Source: Gymnorhina tibicen (Eukaryota > Chordata > Aves > Passeriformes > Artamidae). From it: a stretch of 64,000 nt of DNA. The notes beneath the pieces are model-generated. The model did not search any database. It saw only the letters and a program-made list of their open reading frames with translations, and was not told the DNA's origin. Both the position numbers and the translations under genes were made by a program. Shown piece by piece: positions 12,763 to 24,200 of the stretch. Where the stretch lies: positions 68,607 through 132,606 of the forward strand of contig VXAZ01009368.1 in the NCBI GenBank assembly GCA_013399875.1, written 5' to 3'. Within the stretch, counting starts at the first letter, position 1, and the number at the start of each line of letters is the position of its first letter.

Positions 12763-14533
12763 TCATTTCTCAGATATGAAAACCCAAAATCCTTAAGCCA
12801 AAGAAGTGGGCTCATTAATATTTTCCAGTAGATCACCTGACTGATTTTAAAGGAAACAGAATCTGATGGGGGGGGAAATTCTTTACATTTCTTCTATCTA
12901 CAGAAAATTCCAAATTTTTCTCTCAGATCTTCTTGTATCTACATGGCAGGAACACTGGTTTTGTGGGTTTTTTGCAAAAGAACATGAACACCAGAATTTT
13001 ATCAAGTTCTATTCAGAAAATTACTATCATGTCATTTAGGAAGGAGAAATTCAACACCTTTCACCTTGAAGGTTAGCATCAGGATGAGAAGTCTCTTTGA
13101 TAATTTTGTTTGCTGTCATGCATGTACATGCTTAGAATATGATTGCTAGTAAAATCTAGACTTCCTGCTGAAGTTTCTACTTTTGTAAACTTGTAAGGTA
13201 TCCCCATGGGCTCAGCTTCAGAAGTATGTCAACAGCCTTTGTCAACTGCTTCCTATATTACAGCAAGATGCAATTTAGACTGAGCTTTAACAAACTACAG
13301 TGGATACAGAATGCAAAACCTAACCCTAAGCCTGCGCTGAAAAAGGTCACTGGAAGCTTCTACAGTATTTGGTGCTTAAATAGCTGACAGAGGATCCAGG
13401 AGCGTATACAACACCTTAGTCCTTATTGCTAAACAATTTGTCCATCCAGGACACACCTGAACAGGAAAAAGAAGAAAAGAAAAAGAAAAAAAAAAAAAAG
13501 GAAAACCCCATGAAAGCTTTACTTTGAACAAACGATTCAAAACAAATAGCTGCAAAATCCCCTTGCACATAAGACATCAGCTACAAGCTAAGCCTCAAAA
13601 AAACAAAAAAAAAAAGGAAAACCCACAAACCATATTAAAAAATGTTCCAGTCTGTATGTAACCCCCCAAACCTTAATTTATGTACAAAACATACAATTGA
13701 GGCGTTTATAATTAAAATTCAAAAAACTCACATAATATTCTTTGCTTCTTCTCCCCCAAAAGGAAAGGTGCGTAGAGAGAAATGGAGAGGGAACCCCATT
13801 TGACAGATGCTAGTCTTGTTTTCTAATGTTTTTTATCACCAAGAAGTCCAGAAGACATTCCGATACCATTGGGGTGGGTGTAGAACAGGAACCTATACAG
13901 AATGGAATAAATCAGAGTAACTGCTCTGGCATTCTCTCAAAATGCAAGGAGTAAAAATTGGACATAGAATACTCTTTTCAGAGTGAAGTCCACCGGGAAT
14001 TTGCACAGTGTCTAGTTAAGGCTTTATGATCAGTCCCTCTACGACAGCAGGTCATGCATATCAACCTCATGGTCCAGTGTGGGTAACAACAGAGCTGACT
14101 GGACACCACCATACTCAGATCAGCCAGGAGATGGAGTTCAATATATTAGGCTCCATTGGAAACAGTTTTCCCATCTCAGTCTTTCAACACATACACTGAT
14201 GCTTCTGAAGAAGGTGAAGCAGGCATTTGTTGAGGCATGTCTAGCTCACAAATAAGAAACAGTCTACAAGGGGTGTAGCACGCAACATCCATGTACCTTA
14301 ACAGTTTTCTTAATCAGTAATCATTCTGAAATGGAAATTATTAATCCATGAAAAAGAAAAACACACCAAAAACCCACCGTAACAAAAAACCCTTGAATAT
14401 AAATTATTTTCCAGTTTTCAAGCAGTTGGTCTTTAATCCAAAGGCCACCATGTGCAATCACACGCAATGTTATTCAGTAGGTATTTAAACAACCTGCTTG
14501 GGAGTAAAGATCTTAAATTGCTCATCTCACACT

Positions 14534-14990
14534 AGAATCACAGAATGACAGAATGGTTTGGGTTGGAACACACCTTAAAGATCATCTCGTTCCAGACCAC
14601 CTCCCAAGGGCAGGGACACCTCCCATTAGACTGGGTTGCTCGAAACCCCATCCAACCTGGCCTTGAACATTTCCAGAGATGGGGCATCCACAGCTTCTCT
14701 GGAAAACCTCTGCCACTGCCTCACCACCCTCACAGTTAAGAATTTCTTCCTAATATCTAATCTAAACCTACCCTCTTGGAGTCTCTGTATCCATTAGACC
14801 AGCACTGCCCCATCATAAAGGTCACAAAAGATCAACCTTCTAAGCTTATTCCCTCAAGCCCTCAGTTTAATTCCTTGATTATGATGCAGTTTCTTATCCA
14901 CATTTTCATACTAATAATTTATTTTTCTCGTATCTTGGACATTCTTCAAGCTTTAGTTTGCACCTTGGTTCCATGCATTTGTTGGTCCAC
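14534..14990 (-). mobile_element. CR1 tail joined to an unidentified repeat
   Basis: The first ~240 bases are a minus-oriented CR1 3' end (AGAATCACAGAATGACAG through TCTAATCTAAACCTACC). The following ~210 bases, from TTGGAGTCTCTGTATCCATT onward, are not recognised as CR1. They recur at 28018-28225 next to another CR1 tail, so the pair looks like one composite repeat family. Confidence 0.75.
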
Positions 14991-15652
14991 ATCCCATTCT
15001 TAACCAGCAAATTCAACATGAAAGGACAACAGCAAAACTGAATCTTGATCATTTTTACCATGCTGCCTACCTAAAGGGCAAAAATTTATCCTTCACTGCT
15101 CTTAATTGTTGTTTCCAAAAAACCTGATAATCCATTGAGTTTTCAGACTCAGTGCCATCTCATAAACAGAACCAAGGCAAGTTTACAGCAAAATAAAAGA
15201 ATAATTTTAGCAGCTGGTACCTCAAATTCAGTTCTAAGAAGGCCATTCAACTCTTGCTCAAGCATTTTAGCCATCAAACTATTCCTGTATTTGTTGCTTA
15301 TTTATGTAACATCTCCATAATGATATACAAAGCGGAGTTTTATTCAACACTACATGTTCCTTTCACTTCTACATTTGTTATCACAGTTTGTAGCACCTAA
15401 CTAACTACATTTGGCTTTTCAAAGACCACAAATGCAACTCTTCCCTTCCAGCAGTATTTTAAGACTAGCCTAAAAGACAAAGTAACAGTCTGCAAAGTAT
15501 CTTAGTAGTCAAAGATACCAGTTTGCAAAGTAACTATCTTTTACTATCATTTCTCTGCATTAAAAAGAAAAATCAAAAACACTAACACTGCACCTCTTCA
15601 AAGTGAGAAGTCATCACAAAATGCCAAGTTCTTATTCATTCTACTTCTTAGA

Positions 15653-15800
15653 ACCATTCTCATTCACCCTGGAAGGAACCTCAAGAGGACACCCAGTCCA
15701 GCCTCCTATAAGCAGGCTCAATCATTAACTGCACATAGGGCATTCTGTTTTGGCCAGTCAGGTTTGGCAGCCTCTCCAGGCAACCTCCTCCAGTGACAGA
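15653..15800 (-). mobile_element. Degraded CR1-like fragment
   Basis: Plus-strand text such as CCTGGAAGGAACCTCAAGAG, CCCAGTCCAGCCTCCT and CTCCAGGCAACCTCCTCCAG resembles an old CR1 3' end in minus orientation. Boundaries are approximate. Confidence 0.5.
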
Positions 15801-18779
15801 CTGTGTTCACACTGAGAGCTTTTTTCCTTCGTGAAATCAGTACCACTTTCGTTTGTGTTCCTACAGGAAATAGGATTTGCAAGCAAATTAAAATGGAGTT
15901 GGTATGGAGCTGGCACAAGGAAGATGCACATACGTGCCTTCAATGGACATGCCAATAGTTCCAGCAAAATCCAGTGAACTAGATAATCAGGCATTTCTAC
16001 AGTTTTCAGGAGAAGAGGCATGTTAGAAGATCCAGAGAGAAAACAGCTGTAAGGTAACCCTTTTAGACACCAGATAATCTGTACAGAAGCAAGATCTCCA
16101 GATGTGTTCCTAAGTGGTTGGCCTTCACTAGTCTGTTGCTCATAGAACTGTTTAGAGTAGGGAAATTATGAAAGGCTTATGGAACTCTGTCCTTTCATAT
16201 TATCTGCCTTGGAAATTGAATCATTCTTAAGTTTTTATGACTTTTTTCTAGTAACTGTCATTAGCAACTGAGAAAGAGATTTGTATAAAGACTTTGGTCT
16301 TTATAAAAGGCTTGTACCTTTTATAGGACCTTTATAAAAGATTGTAGGTTTGAAACATTTGGTTGGAGTATTTTCAAAGGTTTACCAACTTGTATTTCAG
16401 CAGTTATCAGAACTGACAAGCACCAATAAAGAACTATTTTCATTTCAGTAGAAGTTGATTTCATTTCATTTGAAGTTGATAATTCAGTATTAGTTGAGAA
16501 AACAGTAAAAATTGCTTCATTCCTGAAAGTGGAATGAAAGCATGTGATCTATTTCTAAGAACCTAAGGAACAAGAACACTGGATAGCAAAGAGCATCTAT
16601 GAGGAGAGGCGCACTGAGAAATTGCCTAGAAGAATGCGAGTTTGGCTTGGTCATGCCAAATTTTGTTTCTGATAAGCTTGCAAGTCCTCTAAGAAGTCAC
16701 ACCTGGATATGTGCTCAACCACTCATTACATGGTCAGTTCTGTTTCCTGGACTCTTATATCTGCCTTCTGAAAGAGACCTAAGCAGATTTACAAGTACAT
16801 CGGCATCATCAAAGCTTATCTAACCTTTGGAGGAAGAGGGAAGAAAGCTTCCTAAAGAAAAAGAGTCGATTGATTAGAACAGATGCTATTCTTGTTCATT
16901 ATTTAATCTGCTGTAATTTAAAATATATTCTAATAAAACTTACGAAGAGCAATTCTGGTCAACAAAGTAATTCCTCTTTATCTTCTTATACTCAAATTTC
17001 TATCCACGTTGCAACTTGACAGAAATCTCAGGTAAGAAAAAAATTTAACTCTTCCTTGTCCAACTGTATCAGAAACCTCTTGGCATCTCAAACCATAGAT
17101 CTCTTAGAGTCACAATAATTTTGCTCTTTTCACAGCTATAAATCACATACCTGTTAAAAAGGTCATCCTGCCCAACACCAAGATAACCATCATTCAACAG
17201 CTGCTAACACAATGAGCACTAAGGTATGTGATGATATAGATGAAGATGCAGCACAACAACCTTCATCTTACCTAATAAACCCAAACAAATTTAGATCACT
17301 AACTTTAGCTACTGTAGTTAACTATTGTGATGGTTCATTAACACACAACCAAATCCCTGCTATCTAAGACTGGTGAGAAGAGATGAAGGGACACTACCAT
17401 TTAAACTCACAGAGCCTTCCTAAAGCACCAACTCACACAATGCTGACTCCCTTGGGAGTCCCTTCTGGGCACTGGCCAGATTTTGAACCCAGCAGGATCC
17501 AACCTCACCCTAGTGATGCAAGAATCTGCATGGAGCCCACTCAAATCCTGCAAGATCTGTCAGCCCCATGTGTATGTGAGCAGAAGAGTCACACCCCGAG
17601 CCCACAAAGAAGTACCACTGCATTTGTGCTGGACTCATCAGTCTGGTATGACCCCAAGACTTTGCACTTTACAAATGCACATAGCAGTCCACAGCACAGA
17701 TAGTCCAAAACCTTAACAAGTCAGCAAGGGGACAGAACTGAAAAAAACAACCCAGGGCTGTGCAACAGGTTTCAAAGGAAGGACTGAAGTGTTCAAACAC
17801 AAGCCAGCTCTACCAGCACTCAGTAAGGCATAGCTCAAATCAAGGAGTTCCCAATGGAAAAACATAAGGCATAACAAAACTGCGTGCACTCTTCCTTGTT
17901 CCTAAAGATTTGCTGTAATTTGTGGACGTTGTTTTTTACAAAACTTCCAGGAAACAAACCACAGGAATTATTACAGCTTATCATATACAGTATACCTTGT
18001 AATAGGTCTTATCACAGCTTATCATATACTTTATTTCTTACCCAGTTTTCTCTAAATATTGTGCTAAAGAAATCCCCTTTTCTTGATCAAAATTAAAGTT
18101 TATTAAAAGGAACACTAGCATTTCTAGAATATAGATTCAATATCCCACGAGTCTTTTGAAGTACTTCATTATAGTTCTTTACAATTGTTTTTTACAAACA
18201 CAGATTTTTGATGACAGAAAACTACTAAGGGCAACAACCAACTCCTCCCCAGTAATTTACCCATCAGAACTTTATCAGCTGAAAGTGAGTTGTTCATAAC
18301 TTTGACAGTACAGGACTCTGAACCGCTGCAGCAGGAGTCAAACACGTGTCTTTTATTCCGTTTACAAACCAGGGCAACTGGAACTTCCCCATTACCTGCT
18401 CTCGACCACAAACCAAGCGCACTCAAACGGTTTTCATGGCCTGCATTGCGTGGGTTGTGTTTGTTTACATTATTCATAAACTTTTTTTTCTGAACGTATG
18501 CATTGCTGAGGCACCACTAGGATATTTAACTTAATTTTGCATCCCATTAACTGATTCCATTAACTGGTGATGAAGTGCTGGTTCTGCACGTGTGCCATTT
18601 CTGCACACGCTACAGTTTGCCACAAAATGCTTCAAATTAAAGCAATTCATTAAAAGTCATTAAAACTATTCATCCACAGACTTCGAGGCAACCTATTAAG
18701 CTGGTTCCTTAGACACCCCATCGCTGAAGGGCGACCTGGAATTAAATAACCAACACGCAAGAAGCGCGGTGCTAACGCT

Positions 18780-19300
18780 GTTCACAGCCCGCAGCAGCGG
18801 CGAGGCAGCAGGGGAGTGTTCCCCGTGCTAAAACGCCTCACCCGATGGGGCCACGCCGGACCCGTCCCGTCCCGTCCCTTCCCGCCCGCTCCCGGCGAGG
18901 CCGCTCCGAGCTCGCAGCGCCCGCCGAGCCGAAAGCACGCAGCCACCGGGGCGTTCGCCGCCCTCCGCCCCGCCCAGCGGCACGTACCCGGCCGGGCTGC
19001 AGGGGGAGCCCCCGCCGCTGCTGCTGCTCCTCCTCCTCCTGCTCTTGCTCCCGCTGCTCCTCCTCCTCCTCCTGCGGCCGCAGCCGCCGCCGCCNNNNNN
19101 NNNNNNNNNNNNNNNNNNNNNNNNNNNNNNNNNNNNNNNNNNNNNNNNNNNNNNNNNNNNNNNNNNCCCCGGGGGGGCGGCGGCATGGCCGGGGCCCCGC
19201 ACGCGCCTCGCCCCGCGCCCGCCTCCCTCAGCGCCCGCCGTCCGCTCCGCCGCCCGCGCCGCCTCAACCTCTAGAAAGAGAAAATGGCGCTCGAGCTGGC
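18780..19300 (-). promoter_or_regulatory. ADNP2: CpG-island promoter and 5' untranslated exon region of ADNP2
   Basis: A sharp rise in GC and CpG content occurs at the expected 5' end of ADNP2. Possible minus-strand splice donors are GTGAGG (ends 18841), GTACGT (about 18980-18985) and, outside this span, CAG|GTGAGC at 19448-19443; I cannot choose among them. GCT/CTC triplet-rich DNA surrounds a run of 72 N (19095-19166). A YY1-like AAAATGGCGC lies at 19281-19290. Open frames through this island are GC-driven and are not called as genes. Confidence 0.75.
19095..19166. other. Assembly gap (72 N) in GC-rich triplet sequence
   Basis: Seventy-two consecutive N lie between GCCGCCGCC on the left and CCCCGGGGGGGCGGCGG on the right. 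The true length of the missing GC-rich sequence is unknown. Confidence 0.99.
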
Positions 19301-19700
19301 ACGGGAAGTGACGTCAAGCCTCATTTGCATGCCAGGCGGCCAGCCAATGGGGAGAGACTGGGTCAACGTTCCCATTGGCTCCCGGGGCAGAATGGGCGGG
19401 GCTGAGGGCGGGATCTCAGGTGGGGGCGGGGCCCAGCCTGGGGCTCACCTGAGCCTCTTCACACCTCCAAGGGGCAGCACTGAGCGCTCTCGCGAGAGCC
19501 TTGACGTCATCCCGGGGAGGAGCCTGATGACACCATGCCCATCATGCGAGGTTGCCACGTGACCACCCAGCCCTGGTCCGCATGGGATGCTGGGTGGAGC
19601 TTCATTTGCATTTTCTGCATTCTGGGGCCCCGCCCACCCCCGCTGGCCAATGGGGCAAGGCGAGGCCTGGCGGGAAGGCTCCCCATTGGCGGCGCTCCTC
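19301..19700. promoter_or_regulatory. Upstream motif cluster of the ADNP2 promoter (two CRE/octamer/CCAAT modules)
   Basis: Two perfect CRE palindromes TGACGTCA lie at 19309-19316 and 19502-19509. Octamers ATTTGCAT lie at 19323-19330 and 19604-19611. CCAAT boxes are at 19344-19348 and 19647-19651, and inverted ones (ATTGG) at 19374-19378 and 19685-19689. A TCTCGCGAGA palindrome at 19488-19497 is a known strong element of CpG-island promoters. The motif order CRE, octamer, CCAAT, ATTGG occurs twice. Function is inferred from motifs only. Confidence 0.65.
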
Positions 19701-19900
19701 TGGGAGAGGCTCACACGCCTTGGCGCCATGGCAGGGCTGGGCTGGGGCGCTTGGGCCTGGACCGGCAGGGGCACAGGGCAGGGTGTGGGCACAGGGGCCC
19801 CTCTGGCGTGGCGTATGAGCGCGGCACTGCCACACCCATGGCGCTGGAAGGCTCTGAGGTGTGGTGGAAGACACATCGCTGCAAGTCTGTCCCCTGAGCT

Positions 19901-21089
19901 CTGTCTACCAGACATCCCCATGTCTGTCTGCTAACAAAGTTCTTGCTCTTCCTGTGATGGCAGATGGTTTCTAATGGACACAAGATGGAAACAGAGCCAA
20001 TCTCGTGTGCAGGCGGGCAACAGCCATACCACAAGGACCAAGACAAGTAGCCACATCAGCAGGATAGGTGGCTCTCCACCACCAAGACCCCTGGTGTGGC
20101 TCTGCCACTGGAGCTGGCAGGAGGCCAGTCATGGCAGGAGACCATATAGGGCTGTGCTGGATCCCATCCTTGGCACATCAGGACCTTGTCCCTGTGTCCC
20201 TACCATCTTCCTGGCACAGCTTTCAGTCTTCCCCACAAGGTTGACCTGGCTTTGCTCAGGCTATTCCCAAAGGCTTCACAAACTAAAGACTTCAACTAGA
20301 CATTCCGTAAGCGTTCACCAGGTAAATGAGACACTCATTGATGGAAGCCAAGGGGGATTTTGCCATGGGCCTCAGCAGCCGTACGATTTCACTGTTGGTG
20401 TACACACAGCTCACACACAGGTCAGTGTGTTGGCCAGCACACATCAACGCCTGTGAAGGCCACAGCAGCAGACTGACTGGTATCTTCTCGAAAAGTAATA
20501 CAAATCAAACATTCACATTGGCAGAAAAGTATTCTTTTTTTATTTTTTGCAGTAGTGGCCACCAAATTTATTTACCTTTGTAGTCGACAGTCCAGTAAGT
20601 ACATTGAAACATAATTAGTTCTAATTTTTGTTCTGTTAGTAAGTTCCTTAGCCATGTACTTTCAGCACCAGTGTATACGCAGTAAGGTTGTAGGTAAAAG
20701 CATTTACAGAAAAAAGGGGCAGCCATCTATGAAAGATTAATTATCCATAGTAGATATAGGACTACAATATAAAAAATTGTTACTACACAGTGCAAGGAGG
20801 GATATGTCCCACTTAGTTTAAATGTAGCATTTAAAATAAAGGTATTAACTCCTGTGTTATAATTCATAAAGTAAAATAAGTGAACGTGGCTCTGCCAGTA
20901 TGGCAAGGCCCAAAGGCTGCCACATAATCAACAATATTAGCGTTCCATTGCGACAAACCCAATAATTGCACAGTGTTTTAAAAATTGATGTGTTAAGGAG
21001 ATTAAGCAAAAGGTTAAGAGAAAACATTTGTGAAAGGGTCTTTCGTGGCTGAACATTCCAGAAAAACTGTGGGATATATGTCCTCATTT
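19901..21089. other. Intergenic sequence, nothing recognised
   Basis: GC content falls away from the CpG island. Open frames overlap on both strands without conserved domains. No repeat or RNA gene was recognised. Confidence 0.5.
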
Positions 21090-21222
21090 TCACAGAATCC
21101 CAGGATGGTTGAGGTGGGAAAGGACCTCAGGAGGCCATCTGGTCCAACCCCACATTCCCAAGCAGGGCCGCCTAGAGCCAGTTGCCCAGGGTCGTGTCCA
21201 GATGACTTTTGAGATCAACCAG
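21090..21222 (-). mobile_element. CR1 LINE 3' tail fragment
   Basis: The plus strand reads CACAGAATCCCAGGATGG, then AAAGGACCTCAGGAGGCCAT and TTGCCCAGGGTCGTGTCCAG, a minus-oriented short CR1 3' end truncated after about 130 bases. Confidence 0.85.
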
Positions 21223-24200
21223 TGTTTTCTATCAGGTGGTAAAAATGGGAGCTACTTTATAAAGGGGGTAAATTAAATATATCCACGTAATAACTTTAGT
21301 TGTAAATCTGTTACCTTTTTATCACCAGCTGCCAAATCCTGCAGCGTGCTCAGCAAACTCGGGTCATGTTTAAATCAGGTGGAGTTGGCGGTCATTTAGC
21401 TGGGAAAGGAGGTTACATTTTCACACTGCAGGACTGGCACTAAACTGTAGGCATTGGAAATAGATTCATCAGCCACCAGCACATGCCTAAGACTTTCCAA
21501 AGTGAAACCTGTGACCAGGCTTCAAATTCCTTCCCTTGTAAAAAAAAAACCCAAGAAGAATAGCAACATGCAAAATAAATTCAAGAAGAGGATTTGGAAG
21601 AATAAAAATGGATCAGGTTAAGAGGGAAGAGCAATGTATGTATTCACTTTTCCCGCAAGTCAACAATTTCGCAATATAAAAATCAGTGGGCTTGAAGACA
21701 ACAGAGTAAAGAGGAGTCAGAAACACACAATGTGAAGAAGACTAAAAAAGTTTTGAAAACCAGGTTTTCTTAGATAAAAGTAATAGCTTTGATCAATCAA
21801 ATCCAATGGATTAGTCATTTTCCTTGGGAGTGTATTTGAAGATTAGTACTTCTCCAACTAGAGGACATCAAGAAATTTGGTGAATGTAACTTTGCTGTCA
21901 TATGAGAGTTAAATATTTGTTTAGATACCTTAACAGGTTACATTTAACAGTAACATATTAAGTAATATTTTTGCTTATACTGTTGGGCAGTTCAGGTCTG
22001 GAGGAAGGGACAACAGCAAAAGAGTGCTTTGGCAGGTCACAGTAACTTGTGAGTACCTTAGCCCTGTCCTCTCCTTCCTGTGGGTGAAATTCACAGCTTC
22101 AGCTCTCCCATTACCTGTCTGCAAGCAGAACAGTGGGAGCAAAGAGCACCTACCTGCAGGTGTACAGCCAACAGCTGGGTTGGCAAAAGGGACTCCTCAG
22201 AGTCTGTAGGAAAGTCAGGAGAACTAACTTCTATAGCTGCCTTCCAGGTCCTGGAGTAAGATCCCAAACCAGTACTGACCTAGATGACTCTTTTGAGGAT
22301 GTGCAAGAGGATGGAAGGGAGCTCTGTCTTTTTACAGGGATTTGCAGCCAATATTTTTTCCCTTCAACTCTCCAGTACATTTTCTACATCAACTTATATT
22401 AATGTGATGCCCCCTTGCTTTGGAAGAAGATGCTGCAGCACATACCGGTCTCAGTGATCATCTTTAAAACTGCCTGATGAACACGTTCACTGGTCTATTC
22501 TAGATGTTTAAGGATTCATGTAATTGCTTTACACTCTCTCTTCCCAACAAGCAGAAGTTGCAAGGTCTCCCTTTGCATAATGTTTAATTTGCCAGAAAAA
22601 GGTGTTTCGTTGCTTGTTGTAGTGTTGCCATGATTCTGGAGAAACAGAAGACCTTGGAAGTATTTCCAAAGGAGCCATGTGCCAAGCCTCCCGTTGCAAC
22701 CCCACTCTTCTACTCCCTGCAGGAGACCTTCTGAAATTCCACTGAAGTCTAGAAAGACTTTTACTGAATGTCTTAGCTTTTCAAACAAGTTTTCATCATG
22801 AAAGGAGGAGCATCTCTTCTAGAAGAAGAAAAGGAAGCCAAGAAGCAAAGCACAAAGAAAAGGCAAAGAACAATGCCAGGCAAGCAGAAGTTATGTGAAA
22901 AGTAACCATATTCAAAAAGTTGTATTAGTTCAATATGAATATTTTTATATGAGCAAAATGTAAAGATTCCCAGAGAAAGAGTTTATCTCAAATACTTGTG
23001 ATTCCAGCTGAAGCAATATCACTTTTTTTTACTAAACAAATCAATGTTTATCAAGATAGCTTTACCTACAAAAAATTAGACTTAAACTTACTGTTAAACT
23101 ATGTGATTATTTGGCTAAAGAAAGATGGATCTTAAAAATCCAGGTTATGTTGTAGAAAGGAACTAATTATTCAGACAAGCTAAGAAGGAAAGATAACTAG
23201 AGAAGAATGAAGAATCTTTGCAAGTCCATCCACTAATTAGGATCTCTGACACTAACTGACACTCAAAATTATTCAAATTAATTTTTAGTATTTCTGAATT
23301 TCAAATATCATTGGGTAATTTTCAGTTTCAATTACATTAGAAGCATTTTAGCCAAATTTGAAGAGAGAATGTCTAGAAAGATTAAATATATCTGATTTAA
23401 AAAAAAAAAATCACAAAATCTGTACAGTAATGCAGAAAGTCTATTCCTCAGTTGCAAATATTCTACTTTAAGAATTCCACTGGAAAATACAATTTGGTCT
23501 ACTTTTCATAATTTCACAAGAAAATGTTTTACAAGAAAATATTAGAAAAAAAATCACCAATGCTTTTGCCAACACTTTGCACATACAATTCTGGTATTTT
23601 CTTTTCAGATGTTTTCTATTTTTAGAAGACGAATTAAAAACAGTTTTAACAAAATATTAGTGTTGTCAGTCTTTGTCTTTTTCATGTCAAACATCCCTTC
23701 AAGTTTGATCCAGTTTTCTCTAGGTTGTTCTGGAAGTACAGAGGTGTATGTCTACCAACACCAAAGGCAGATGACTAACTGTAGGAGTACACATTTGGTT
23801 CACACAGTAGGGCTAATAAGGCTGATTAAATCCACTGGAACTTCAATGTTTCTACATTATTTTGAACTTTATTAAACTAGAGAAGATATCAAAAGAATAA
23901 GCTGTATTTTTTCTCACCTCTGTTTTCTCCTTGTTCAAGTTTTACCTTCAAATAATAGTGCTATATGTATATGTATAGTGCTGTAGTGCTAAATGTCACA
24001 TGTAATTTGTGTGATAAATAAGTACTTATACATGCAGATTCCTACTCACTTACTCAGCCTTCCTCCTGTGTTCTCATCAGATAGCCTTTCTGAGAAAGCT
24101 ATAAACCAGGATCATATATCTTCTTTCTGAATTATGTACATATTACATATCAAAAATTTTTCTTTATTCAGGAATACTGTTTATCAAGTTCTTAGAATAA

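Larger units (their letters stand above)
12024..18779 (-). other. ADNP2 5' intron between untranslated exon and first coding exon
   Basis: Region between the acceptor of the ADNP2 start-codon exon and the CpG-island promoter. It carries three CR1-related fragments (12170-12762, 14534-14990, 15653-15800), and A-rich stretches lie at 13460-13500 and 13600-13615. No supported coding exon was seen. The exact upstream splice donor is not settled. Confidence 0.7.

Noticed and set aside
18782..19921. Long open frames on both strands across the ADNP2 CpG island, some reading through the N gap
   Set aside because: They overlap in several frames, contain the unknown bases, have low-complexity Ala/Pro/Arg composition, and match no family. 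GC-rich DNA lacks stop codons by composition.
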